A stretch of DNA of 16,276 nt. Source: an uncultured Collinsella sp. (GTDB lineage Bacteria; Actinomycetota; Coriobacteriia; Coriobacteriales; Coriobacteriaceae). A model generated the notes under the pieces. It was not told where the DNA came from. It did not search any database and saw nothing but the letters and a program-made list of their open reading frames with translations. The stretch lies in contig CABUCQ010000040.1 in NCBI GenBank assembly GCA_902490095.1, positions 1 to 16,276 of the forward strand, in the 5' to 3' direction. Made by a program: the position numbers and the translations under genes. This document shows positions 1 to 7,815 of this stretch, one piece after another (within the stretch, counting starts at the first letter, position 1; every line of letters starts with the position of its first letter).

Positions 1-520
1 CCTGCCGTACGTGCAGGAGTTTGGCGTGGCGAGCGACGGCATTGTGGAGCAGCCGCGCATTGTCTCGGGCGGCATGGTCGACGATTCCTATATGCGCCTG
101 GCCGCCGTGTCCGAGCTCAACATGCACTACGTGAGCACGCACTTTATGCACCCGGACGACCTTTTGGACCCCGATCGCGGAGCCAAGGAGGGCTGGGAGG
201 TCTACAAGGGCGGCCTGGTCGACTTCCTGGAGTGGCTTACCAAATCCGCGCCCGACCTGCGGCACCAGACGGTGTCGGAGTGCTCCGGTGCCATCCAGCG
301 CTTTTCGTCGGTTACGGTGAACGTGGATACCAGTGCGGATGCCTGGACGCTCAGCCTGGGCAATTTCCACGACGAGGCGTGGCTCATGTTCCGCGTTAAT
401 AATGGCGAGCCGGGTGCGGTGACGGGTGGCGAACTGACGCACCTTACGGGCAATCTGTATCTGCTCAAGGCAAATGATAAGACCGTGACGATCGAGCGCA
501 AGGAGGGTGGCGAAAAATGA
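1..520 (+). CDS. C-terminal part of PelA-like / DUF2194-type polysaccharide-modifying protein (5' truncated by window)
   Basis: The frame is open to the left window edge (first full codon at position 2), so only the last 172 residues are visible and the GTG at 11 is internal. The segment STHFMHPDDLLDPDR followed by a Trp and the helix DFLEWL resembles the end of carbohydrate-esterase/deacetylase-like domains in DUF2194 proteins, which accompany Gram-positive pel clusters. A short beta-rich tail follows (about residues 98-172). The stop overlaps the pelF start by 4 nt (ATGA at 517-520), so the two are translationally coupled. By analogy with PelA it would trim or deacetylate the polymer outside the membrane; this is inferred from context and partial family likeness. 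The catalytic core and any signal peptide lie outside the window, so hydrolase and deacetylase activities cannot be told apart. Confidence 0.6.
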   Translation, partial: LPYVQEFGVASDGIVEQPRIVSGGMVDDSYMRLAAVSELNMHYVSTHFMHPDDLLDPDRGAKEGWEVYKGGLVDFLEWLTKSAPDLRHQTVSECSGAIQRFSSVTVNVDTSADAWTLSLGNFHDEAWLMFRVNNGEPGAVTGGELTHLTGNLYLLKANDKTVTIERKEGGEK

Positions 521-1944
521 GAATCTGCTTGGTACTCGAGGGTTGCTACCCCTATGTGCACGGCGGCGTATCTACCTGGATGCATGGCTACATTACGGCC
601 ATGCCCGAGCACGAGTTTGTGCTGTGGGTGATCGGCGCGCATGCTGCCGACCGTGGCAAGTTTGTCTACGAGCTGCCCAGCAACGTGGTCGAGGTGCACG
701 AGGTGTTCCTGGACGATGCCCTGCGGCTTTCGGGCGAGCAACATGAAGCCAGTTTTAACGACCGTGAGCGCGAGGCGCTACGCCGTCTGGTGTCGCTCTC
801 CAATCCGGACTGGGACGTGTTATTCGATATCTTCCACCGCCGTCGCGTGCATCCGCTCTCGTTTTTGCAGAGCCGCACGTTTATGGATATCTTTCGCAAC
901 GTGTGCCTGGCCGAGTATCCCTACACGCCCTTTGCCGATGCATTTCATACCATGCGCTCCATGTTGCTGCCCGTGCTCTACCTGTTGGGCAGCGAGGTGC
1001 CGGTGGCCGATGTGTACCATGCCATCTCGACCGGCTACGGTGGCCTGCTCGCCTGCCTGGGCTCAAGCGTTCACCATGCGCCGGTGCTGCTGACCGAGCA
1101 TGGCATCTATACCCGCGAGCGCGAGGAAGAGATCATTCGCGCCGATTGGGTGGTGCCGTCATTTAAGGACCGCTGGATTCGCTTTTTCTACCTGCTTTCG
1201 GAGGAGATCTATCGCCGCGCCTTCCGTGTGACGAGTTTGTTCCATAACGCCCGCAAGACGCAGATCGATATGGGCTGCGATGCGGACAAATGCCTGGTCA
1301 TCCCCAACGGCATCCAGTTCGACCGCTTTAAGGACATCCCCTTAAAGCCCGATGACGGCTGGGTGGACATTGGCGCGGTAGTGCGTCTGGCGCCCATCAA
1401 GGACGTCAAGACCATGATCTATGCCTTCTTTGAGCTGCACGAGCGCCTGCCTAAGGTGCGTCTGCACATCATGGGCGGCGTGGACGACGAAGAGTACGGC
1501 GCCGAGTGCCACGCGCTGGTCGATACCCTGGGCGTGCGCGACCTGATCTTTACCGGTCGCGTCAACGTGGTCGAGTACATGGAAAAGCTCGACTTTACCA
1601 TTTTGACGAGCATCTCCGAGGGCCAGCCGCTCAGCGTGCTGGAGTCGCTTGCCGCGCGCCGTCCCTGCGTGACGACTGAGGTGGGCTGCTGTCGCGAGCT
1701 TCTTGAAGGCGCCCCGGCCGACGACTTTGGCGTGGCGGGTTTTGTGACGCCGCCCATGTATCGCAAGGGCTTGGCCGATGCCATGGAGCGCATGTGCGTG
1801 AGCCGCGCCCGTCGCATTGAGATGGGGGAGCGCGGGCAGCGTCGCGTTGCCACGTACTTTTTGCACGAGCAGATGCTCGCCAACTATCACGCGCTGTACG
1901 ACGAGACGGCGCGTGCGTTTGACCTGCCCAGAGAGGGGGAGTAG
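517..1944 (+). CDS. pelF: PelF, GT-B/GT4-family glycosyltransferase of a Pel-like exopolysaccharide
   Basis: The 475-residue length matches the PelF family. The N-terminus has the family signature EGCYPYVHGGVSTW (residues 8-21), with the Gly-rich turn expected in the first Rossmann domain. TEHGIYTRERE (193-203) is another conserved PelF segment. The C-terminal Rossmann domain starts near IPNGIQFDRF (262-271) and carries the GT4 E-x7-E motif EGQPLSVLE (Glu368 and Glu376), which contacts the donor nucleotide-sugar. No membrane segment or signal is evident, so it should be cytosolic and act with the membrane partner PelG. In characterised Pel systems PelF polymerises N-acetylated amino sugars from UDP donors; the exact sugar here is unknown. 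The start at 517 overlaps the upstream stop, and the next gene begins 3 nt after the stop. Confidence 0.92.
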   Translation: MRICLVLEGCYPYVHGGVSTWMHGYITAMPEHEFVLWVIGAHAADRGKFVYELPSNVVEVHEVFLDDALRLSGEQHEASFNDREREALRRLVSLSNPDWDVLFDIFHRRRVHPLSFLQSRTFMDIFRNVCLAEYPYTPFADAFHTMRSMLLPVLYLLGSEVPVADVYHAISTGYGGLLACLGSSVHHAPVLLTEHGIYTREREEEIIRADWVVPSFKDRWIRFFYLLSEEIYRRAFRVTSLFHNARKTQIDMGCDADKCLVIPNGIQFDRFKDIPLKPDDGWVDIGAVVRLAPIKDVKTMIYAFFELHERLPKVRLHIMGGVDDEEYGAECHALVDTLGVRDLIFTGRVNVVEYMEKLDFTILTSISEGQPLSVLESLAARRPCVTTEVGCCRELLEGAPADDFGVAGFVTPPMYRKGLADAMERMCVSRARRIEMGERGQRRVATYFLHEQMLANYHALYDETARAFDLPREGE

Positions 1945-1947
1945 CCG

Positions 1948-3492
1948 GTGGCCGGAATTGGTTTTGAGCTCAAGCGCCTGTTTAGGCGCAAGGGCCTTTT
2001 TGCCACGATGCGCGCTTACGGCTACGCCGGCATTGTGTGCACGGGTCCCATGCTGTTGGGCGTGCTGCTCCAGGTGGGTATCTTGGTGCTGTGCGGTCTG
2101 TGGGGCGTAGGGCGTGCCAACCAGGATCTGCTGGTGTGCATGGTGACCTACACACTGCTGGCCTCGCTTTTGCTCACGAGCTTTTTCTCCATGCCGGTCA
2201 CGCGCTTTTTGGCCGATATGTTGTTTGCCGAGCGCGAGGATGAGATACTGCCTTCGTTTTGGGGATCCAACGCCATCATGCTCGTTGCGGGCACGGTGCT
2301 CTACGGCGTCTTTCTGCTGTTCTCGGGCACCACGCTGCTGCAGGGGCTGCTATGCCTGTGGCTGTTCAACATTATGATCGTCAACTGGAACGGCATGAGT
2401 TACCTCACGGCCATCAAGGATTACCGCGGCATCCTGTGCAGCTTTGCGGCTGCCATTGGCGTGGCGTGCCTGTGCGCCCTGACCGCGCTGGCGCTGGGAC
2501 TGCCGCCGGTCGAGGGCCTGTTGACATCAATTGCTCTGGGCTACGGCGTCATGCTCGCCTGGGACGTGGTACTGCTGTACCGGTATTTTCCTCAGAGCGA
2601 CCGCAGCCCCTGGCCCTTTCTGCAGTGGCTCGATCAGTTTATGCCGCTGGCGCTCACGGGCCTGTTAACCAATCTGGGACTCTTTGCGCACCTGGTGATT
2701 ATTTGGGCCGGTCCCATTGGCGTGCAGGTCAAGGGCTTGTTTTATGGTGCGCCCTACTACGATGTGCCAGCGCTCATTGCGTTTTTGACGATCCTGGTCA
2801 CGACCGTCAACTTTGTGGTCTCGGTCGAGGTCAACTTCTATCCGCGCTACCGCGACTACTACAGCCTGTTCAACGACGGTGGCGTGGTGGGCGACATTGT
2901 GGTGGCCGAGGAGGAAATGCTTGCCACGCTCAACAGAGAACTACGGTTTTGTGCGCTCAAGCAGCTGTTTGTGACGGCGGCGGTCATTTCGCTCGAGACC
3001 ACGGTGCTGTCGGCCCTACCGTTGGGCTTTAACAACCTGATGCACGGGTATTTTCGCACGCTGTGCGTGGGCTACGGCCTGTATGCCGTGGGCAATACGG
3101 TGTTGCTCATCTTGCTGTACTTTACCGACTACAAGGGGGCCGTGCTAGCCTCGGGGCTGTTTGCCGGTGTGGCCGGGCTGGCGACTGCCGTTTCTTTGCT
3201 TTTGCCGCAGCAGTTTTACGGCTTTGGCTTTTTGTTGGGTGCAGCGGTGTTTTTTATCGTGGCGCTGCTGCGGCTCGATACCTATACCGCCAACTTGCCG
3301 TATCGTATCCTGAGTCAGCAGCCTATTGTGGCGACAGACAAAACGGGTCGCTTTACACAGCTGGGCCGCATGCTCGACCGTGCCGAACAGCGCTATGAGG
3401 AACGTCGCCATAAGGGCGTGCCGCACGGCGCGTTTGAGCGCGCAGTAGTTCGCGTGTATCGCAACCATTGGGGAGGTTCTGATGATCGATAA
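1948..3492 (+). CDS. pelG: PelG, polytopic membrane transporter of Pel-like polysaccharide
   Basis: The 514-residue protein starts with GTG at 1948, supported by a strong GAGGGGGA Shine-Dalgarno at 1933-1940. The N-terminus GIGFELKRLF (residues 3-12) is the recognisable PelG signature. About 12 hydrophobic segments can be seen, roughly at 27-52, 61-84, 107-126, 133-150, 160-185, 190-211, 229-253, 273-292, 337-358, 368-391, 396-419 and 423-442. A cytosolic loop with charged residues lies around 298-335 and a basic tail follows from 445. PelG belongs to the MATE/flippase-like superfamily and in Pel systems partners PelF for polymer translocation across the cytoplasmic membrane. It sits 3 nt after pelF and its end overlaps the cotH-like start by 11 nt. 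Confidence 0.92.
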   Translation: MAGIGFELKRLFRRKGLFATMRAYGYAGIVCTGPMLLGVLLQVGILVLCGLWGVGRANQDLLVCMVTYTLLASLLLTSFFSMPVTRFLADMLFAEREDEILPSFWGSNAIMLVAGTVLYGVFLLFSGTTLLQGLLCLWLFNIMIVNWNGMSYLTAIKDYRGILCSFAAAIGVACLCALTALALGLPPVEGLLTSIALGYGVMLAWDVVLLYRYFPQSDRSPWPFLQWLDQFMPLALTGLLTNLGLFAHLVIIWAGPIGVQVKGLFYGAPYYDVPALIAFLTILVTTVNFVVSVEVNFYPRYRDYYSLFNDGGVVGDIVVAEEEMLATLNRELRFCALKQLFVTAAVISLETTVLSALPLGFNNLMHGYFRTLCVGYGLYAVGNTVLLILLYFTDYKGAVLASGLFAGVAGLATAVSLLLPQQFYGFGFLLGAAVFFIVALLRLDTYTANLPYRILSQQPIVATDKTGRFTQLGRMLDRAEQRYEERRHKGVPHGAFERAVVRVYRNHWGGSDDR

Positions 3493-5251
3493 GTTGATGT
3501 CTCGCCGCTGCCTGATCGAGGCGGCTGCCGGCGCGCTGTTGCTTTCGGGCTGCTCGTCTCAGGACGAATCCTCGACTAAAAAGGTCAAAAAGCAGGACAA
3601 GATTAAAAAGGCCGAGGCCTCCGACCAGTCCAAGCATCTGCGCGATAAGGACGAGCTGTACGAGGTCTACGACGACTCGGGCATTGTGACCATGTACCTG
3701 ACGGTCTCGCGCGGTAACAGCTCCGAGAACACCGACCACAGCTGGGCCGAGATCAATACGTACTCGGTGTATGACTATGCCGACATGGGCGTGACGCGCT
3801 ATCAGGTTATGGGCCTGCTGCAGGCGGGCGACGAAGACGGCCCGGTGGCCGGCGAGGTTGGCTATGGCGAGGAAGCGCCCAATGCCACCGTGCAGGTGCG
3901 CGGCCAGACATCGAGCTCCTACACGCAAAAGAATTACAAGGTGGAGCTCAAAAAAGGAAAAGGTACCTGGCGCCAGCAGCGTGCGATTGCGCTCAACAAG
4001 CACATGGGCGAGGGTATGCGTTTTCGCAACAAGATGGCCTATGACCTTATCCGCGGGATTCCCCAGATGATGGGCCTGCGCACGCAGTTTGTGCATCTGT
4101 GGGTGTGCGACCAGACCGAAAAGTCCAACGATACCTTTGAGGACTACGGCCTGTTTACGCAGGTGGAGCAGCTCAACAAGACGGCGCTTAAGGCACATGG
4201 CCTGGATAAGAGCGGGCACCTGTACAAGGTGAACAGCTTTGATTTCCATCGCTATGAGGACACCATTAAGCTTGCCGATGATCCCGACTACAACCAGGCA
4301 AGCTTTGAAGGCATGCTCGAGATTAAGGGCGATACGGACCACACCAAGCTCATCGAGATGCTCGATGCGCTCAACGACGAATCGCAAAAGATCGATGACG
4401 TGCTCGACACCTACTTTGATACCGAGAACCTGGTCTATTGGATGGCGTTTCAGATTCTGACGGGCAACTGCGATACGCAGAACCGTAACTGCTATCTGTA
4501 CAGCCCGCTTAACTCCAAGATTTGGTACATCCTGGATTGGGATAACGACGGCATGCTGCGTAAGCTGGAGCTTTCTCTTACCGGGTTTTCGGACTACGCG
4601 AGCTGGGAGCGCGGTGCAAGCAACTACTGGGGCAACGTGCTGTTTAACCGCGCGTTGCGCAGCAAGTCGTTCCGCAGCGAACTCGACCGTGCCGTCAAGG
4701 ACTTGCGCTCGTATTTGACCGAGACTCGCCTGGCCAAGATGATCAAGCACTACCGCGAGGTGACTGAATCTCTGGTCTTTGCTTCGCCCGATATCGACAA
4801 TCTGCCTGTCACCAAGGACCAATACGAGCAGATCGCCGCGGCGATTCCCTCCGAGATCGAGGAGAACTACAAGAGCTTTCGCGATAGTTTTAAAAAGCCC
4901 ATGCCGTTCTACATCGGCGTGCCGCAGATCGATAACGGTAAGCTGCGCATTAACTGGGATGCGTCCTACGACTTTGAGGCGCGCGACATTCGCTACACCG
5001 TAGAGCTTGCGCGCGACTATGCCATAAGCGACGTGGTCTTTAAGGCCGAGGACGTGCTGCTTCCCGAGGTGACCTGCGATGCGCCCGATGCCGGCCAGTA
5101 TTTTGTGCGCGTGCGTGCCACCAACTCCGACGGTTATACGCAAGATGCGTTTGACTACTATGTGACCGACGACGGCAAGCACTACGGCATGAAGTGTTTT
5201 TACGTGCAAGACGGCGGTAAGGTCGTGGAGGACACGTATGAGGAGGGCTAG
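3482..5251 (+). CDS. cotH: CotH-family (atypical kinase fold) lipoprotein with C-terminal beta-sandwich
   Basis: The 589-residue product begins with a lipoprotein-type signal: basic residues at 4-9, then a hydrophobic stretch and the lipobox LSGC with Cys24. Glu13 inside the hydrophobic part is unusual. A Lys/Asp/Glu-rich linker (25-60) follows. The CotH domain spans about 65-470. It contains VQVRGQTSSSYTQKNYKVEL (137-156), the usual nucleotide-loop region, then GLFTQVEQLNK (223-233), GNCDTQNRNCYLY (328-340) in the catalytic-loop position, and ILDWDND (350-356) in the metal-binding position. Residues 475-560 look like a fibronectin-III-like beta sandwich. Bacterial spore CotH is an ATP-dependent protein kinase, but an extracellular lipoprotein would lack obvious ATP access. 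The substrate could instead be the polysaccharide or a surface protein; that is inference. GGGGAGG at 3470-3476 supports the start at 3482. Confidence 0.82.
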   Translation: MIDKLMSRRCLIEAAAGALLLSGCSSQDESSTKKVKKQDKIKKAEASDQSKHLRDKDELYEVYDDSGIVTMYLTVSRGNSSENTDHSWAEINTYSVYDYADMGVTRYQVMGLLQAGDEDGPVAGEVGYGEEAPNATVQVRGQTSSSYTQKNYKVELKKGKGTWRQQRAIALNKHMGEGMRFRNKMAYDLIRGIPQMMGLRTQFVHLWVCDQTEKSNDTFEDYGLFTQVEQLNKTALKAHGLDKSGHLYKVNSFDFHRYEDTIKLADDPDYNQASFEGMLEIKGDTDHTKLIEMLDALNDESQKIDDVLDTYFDTENLVYWMAFQILTGNCDTQNRNCYLYSPLNSKIWYILDWDNDGMLRKLELSLTGFSDYASWERGASNYWGNVLFNRALRSKSFRSELDRAVKDLRSYLTETRLAKMIKHYREVTESLVFASPDIDNLPVTKDQYEQIAAAIPSEIEENYKSFRDSFKKPMPFYIGVPQIDNGKLRINWDASYDFEARDIRYTVELARDYAISDVVFKAEDVLLPEVTCDAPDAGQYFVRVRATNSDGYTQDAFDYYVTDDGKHYGMKCFYVQDGGKVVEDTYEEG

Positions 5252-6029
5252 CGCGCTGCTTGAGCGCTTGGCGGCTCCGTCTGCGCGAACCACGCAGGAG
5301 CGTTACCGCCACGAGCTCAAATATCTCATTAACGAGGGCGAACACGCCGCGCTTGCCTGTCGCATGGCGCCGGTATTTAAGCTGGACAAGCATGCGCGGG
5401 CGGGCGGTTACACCATTCGCAGCCTGTACTTTGACGACTACTACAACTCGGCCTACGAGGAAAAAGACGCTGGCATTCTCATGCGCAAAAAGTATCGCGT
5501 GCGCATCTATAACGGCAGCGACAAGGTGATTAAGCTCGAGCGAAAAAAGAAGTACGGTAGCTGGATCTACAAGGAGGACGCGCCACTTACGCGTGGCGAG
5601 TTTGAGCAGATCCTGGCCGGCGACTACGACTTTTTGCTGAGGAGCCCCTATCCGCTCTGTCGCGAGTTCTACATCGAGTGCATCTGTAATATGATGCGCC
5701 CGCGGACCATCGTGGACTACGAGCGCGAGCCGTGGGTGATGGACGAGGGCACCGTGCGCATTACCTTTGATAGCAACGTGCGTGCGGCGGTGGGGAGCTT
5801 TGACATCTTTGACGCGACGTTGCCCGCGCTGCCCGTGCTGGAGCCCGGCAAGCTGGTGATGGAGGTCAAGTTTACCGAGTTTTGTCCGCAGCTGGCGCGC
5901 GATATGGTGCCGCCGGGTGCGGCCGAACTCACGGCGGTCTCAAAGTACTGCCTGTGTTATGACAAGACCGCCTACCTGCGCGGTTTTAACTACTGGGAAT
6001 CGGATTTTGGGAACCGAGGGGATATTTAA
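5238..6029 (+). CDS. Stand-alone VTC-type (polyphosphate polymerase-like, triphosphate tunnel) domain protein
   Basis: This 263-residue soluble protein starts inside the end of the cotH-like gene (14-nt overlap) with GGAGGA at 5227-5232 as its ribosome site. It shows the tunnel fold's paired charged residues on successive strands: RHELKY (Glu26, Lys28), YTIRSLYFDDYYNSAYEEK (58-76), YRVRIYNG (Arg87, Arg89), KLERKKK (Lys99 to Lys105), RITFDSNVRA (Arg174, Arg182) and VMEVKF (Glu209, Lys211). These correspond to the basic, metal-ligating interior of VTC4-like polyphosphate polymerases. No SPX domain or membrane segment is present. The predicted activity is synthesis or cleavage of a polyphosphate/triphosphate substrate in the cytosol, but related tunnel enzymes include triphosphatases and cyclases, so the reaction is unproven. 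The DUF4956 gene begins 3 nt downstream and is the likely membrane partner. Confidence 0.85.
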   Translation: MRRASALLERLAAPSARTTQERYRHELKYLINEGEHAALACRMAPVFKLDKHARAGGYTIRSLYFDDYYNSAYEEKDAGILMRKKYRVRIYNGSDKVIKLERKKKYGSWIYKEDAPLTRGEFEQILAGDYDFLLRSPYPLCREFYIECICNMMRPRTIVDYEREPWVMDEGTVRITFDSNVRAAVGSFDIFDATLPALPVLEPGKLVMEVKFTEFCPQLARDMVPPGAAELTAVSKYCLCYDKTAYLRGFNYWESDFGNRGDI

Positions 6030-6032
6030 ACC

Positions 6033-6698
6033 ATGAGCACCAGGGACTTTTTTAAGAACTCCGTCTTGGAGGCGTTCGGTCAGGTCGACCCTGCCAAGAT
6101 TGGCCTGTCGCTGCTCGTGGCGCTCGCCATGGGCATCCTGATCTATTACGTGTACAAGCGCTTTTTTACCGGCGTGGTCTATTCGCGCAGTTTTGCCGTG
6201 ACGCTCGTGGGCATGTGTGTGCTCACCTGCATGGTCACGCTCGCGATCTCGACGAATGTGGTCATCTCGCTCGGTATGGTCGGTGCTCTGTCTATTGTCC
6301 GCTACCGCACGGCGGTCAAGGACCCGCTCGACCTGTTGTATCTGTTTTGGTCCATTACCACAGGCATTACGGCGGGAGCCGGTATGTATGCGCTCGTGGG
6401 GCTCACGGCGGTGGTGATCGTGGTGATGATTGCCGGCTTTGCGAGCCACCAGGACAAGGCGCGCGTGTACATGATGGTCATCCACTACACGGGTCAGACC
6501 ACCGGCGACGATATCGTGCGTGCATTTGGGCGCACCAAGTTTTCCGTCAAGTCCAAGACGATGCGCGGCGACAAGGTCGAGATGGCCGTCGAGGTGTTCT
6601 CAGATGGCGTGGACATGCCCTATGCCGACGCCATCCGCGCGCTCGATGGCGTGGAAGATCTAACGTTGATCCAATACAACGGCGAATATCACGGCTAA
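6033..6698 (+). CDS. DUF4956-family membrane protein
   Basis: The protein has 221 residues, with start ATG 6033 preceded by GAGGGGA at 6016-6022. Hydrophobic segments lie at about 22-41, 53-72, 76-90 and 101-136; the last is long enough for two helices. The conserved family core GALSIVRYRTAVKDPLD (84-100) places several charged residues between membrane helices, which could line a polar pathway. A soluble, probably cytosolic C-terminal domain occupies 140-221. The family has no established function. Its repeated pairing with VTC-domain genes and its last position in this operon suggest it anchors the VTC-like protein or provides a membrane route for its product. That role is inference; the family call rests on the conserved core. 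Confidence 0.85.
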   Translation: MSTRDFFKNSVLEAFGQVDPAKIGLSLLVALAMGILIYYVYKRFFTGVVYSRSFAVTLVGMCVLTCMVTLAISTNVVISLGMVGALSIVRYRTAVKDPLDLLYLFWSITTGITAGAGMYALVGLTAVVIVVMIAGFASHQDKARVYMMVIHYTGQTTGDDIVRAFGRTKFSVKSKTMRGDKVEMAVEVFSDGVDMPYADAIRALDGVEDLTLIQYNGEYHG

Positions 6699-6704
6699 TT
6701 TTGT

Positions 6705-6728
6705 TCCGGCGTTCTAACGAACGCCGGA
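6705..6728 (+). terminator. Perfect 10-bp hairpin after the Pel-like operon, no U-tract
   Basis: The arms TCCGGCGTTC (6705-6714) and GAACGCCGGA (6719-6728) pair perfectly around a 4-nt loop, beginning 7 nt after the last stop codon of the operon. No run of T follows on either strand, so it may be a weak or Rho-assisted terminator or a 3'-end stabiliser rather than a classical intrinsic terminator. Confidence 0.5.
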
Positions 6729-6810
6729 CCGCTCGACGCTGCTTGCGCTGACGTTTTCTCGACCTGGGTGGGCTGGTCTTGGTTTGGTTTTATGTAAGGG
6801 ATGGTGCCGC

Positions 6811-7815
6811 GTGGACGTGCAACAGCTAGAAGAGGCCTGGGCTATAAGGGCTGGTGCGCGTGAGGCGCGTCTTGATGCGGCCTCGCATGTGCCGGCGGCG
6901 CTGTCTCTGTTGGGGATTGTGCGTCCTGGTGACCGCCTGGTGGCCTTTGCGGACGACTTTGCCGATGCGTTTGCGCGCGGCTTTGATGCCTGCGACGTTG
7001 TGCTCGTGGGGGAGCCGTCGGTTGCGGCGTTTACCGCCGCGTCCGAGGGCTTGGATGCTTCGTTTGATGCCGAGGGTCCGCACCTGTGGTGGTTCGTCAA
7101 CTCCATCGGCGGGTTTGGTCTGCGCGTGCCCGATCTGCGTGCGCTGGGTCGGGCGGCGCGTGAGGCCCGTGCGCTGCTTGTGGTGGATAACACCGTGGCA
7201 AGCGTCTTTGGGTGCGATCCGCTGCGTTTGGGTGCCGTCCTGTCGCTCGAGGCACTCGACCGTGTGTGTGCCGGCGAAGCTCCGCGCAAGCTCGTCGCCG
7301 TCTCGGTGGCGCGCTCGCAGCTCAAGCGCCATCGCGTGGATGCCGCCGCAGAGTGCGCACACGCGTTGCTTGCGGACTGCGGTGCGTCTGTGCTTGGCCT
7401 GTCTGCCGAGGAGACCGACGTGCTAGAACGCGGGCTGTCCTCGCTCGATGCTCGCATGCAGGCGCACTTCGATCGCGCCCGTGCGCTGGCCGAGTATCTG
7501 GCTGCTAACGAGATGGTGTGTAACGTTCGCTATCCTGGGCTGGGTTCGCATCCCGATCATGCGGTTGCAACGGGAATCCTCGAGCACGGCTTTGGCCCGG
7601 CGGTTGAGTTTGACCTTATCGAGCGAAGTGCGGGTGAGCTGTTCAACACATTGCCGGGGGAGTTCAGCACGTCGCCCGCCGGCGGCTCAACAACGCGCCT
7701 TTCGGCCCCGCGCGGTAAGCGGGGGAGCGCCATCCGCCTCTTCGCCGGTACCGACGATCCCCTGGTTGTAGCGTCCACCCTAGACAACGCCCTTCGCAAG
7801 TTAGCTACTCTTTGA
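6811..7815 (+). CDS. Cystathionine gamma-synthase-like protein of the Cys/Met PLP family, probably a pseudoenzyme
   Basis: GTG 6811 is chosen because AAGGGA (6796-6801) lies 9 nt upstream, giving 334 residues; an in-frame TTG at 6784 has no such support. Family features remain: the segment around VVDNT (124-128, with the Asp that normally contacts the pyridine nitrogen), LERGLSSLDARMQAHF (205-220), VRYPGLGSHPDH (239-250) and the C-terminal IRLFAGTDDP (308-317). The usual N-terminal part with the YSRxxNPT and SGMAA motifs, which binds the cofactor phosphate, is missing. By eye the Schiff-base lysine position of the SATKY segment aligns with Arg151 (ALDRV). The usual family length is about 380-400. 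Ordinary transsulfuration chemistry therefore seems unlikely, although the frame is intact. The 3' end overlaps the convergent regulator gene by 11 bp. Confidence 0.7.
   Translation: MDVQQLEEAWAIRAGAREARLDAASHVPAALSLLGIVRPGDRLVAFADDFADAFARGFDACDVVLVGEPSVAAFTAASEGLDASFDAEGPHLWWFVNSIGGFGLRVPDLRALGRAAREARALLVVDNTVASVFGCDPLRLGAVLSLEALDRVCAGEAPRKLVAVSVARSQLKRHRVDAAAECAHALLADCGASVLGLSAEETDVLERGLSSLDARMQAHFDRARALAEYLAANEMVCNVRYPGLGSHPDHAVATGILEHGFGPAVEFDLIERSAGELFNTLPGEFSTSPAGGSTTRLSAPRGKRGSAIRLFAGTDDPLVVASTLDNALRKLATL

Noticed and set aside
3353..5293. 646-codon open frame on the minus strand across the cotH-like gene
   Set aside because: It lies antisense to a gene with clear CotH motifs and gives a low-complexity Val/Leu/His-rich product with no domain; it is a by-product of GC-rich codon bias.
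6784..6810. TTG start at 6784 for the PLP-like gene
   Set aside because: It has no suitable ribosome site, whereas GTG 6811 has AAGGGA at a 9-nt spacing.
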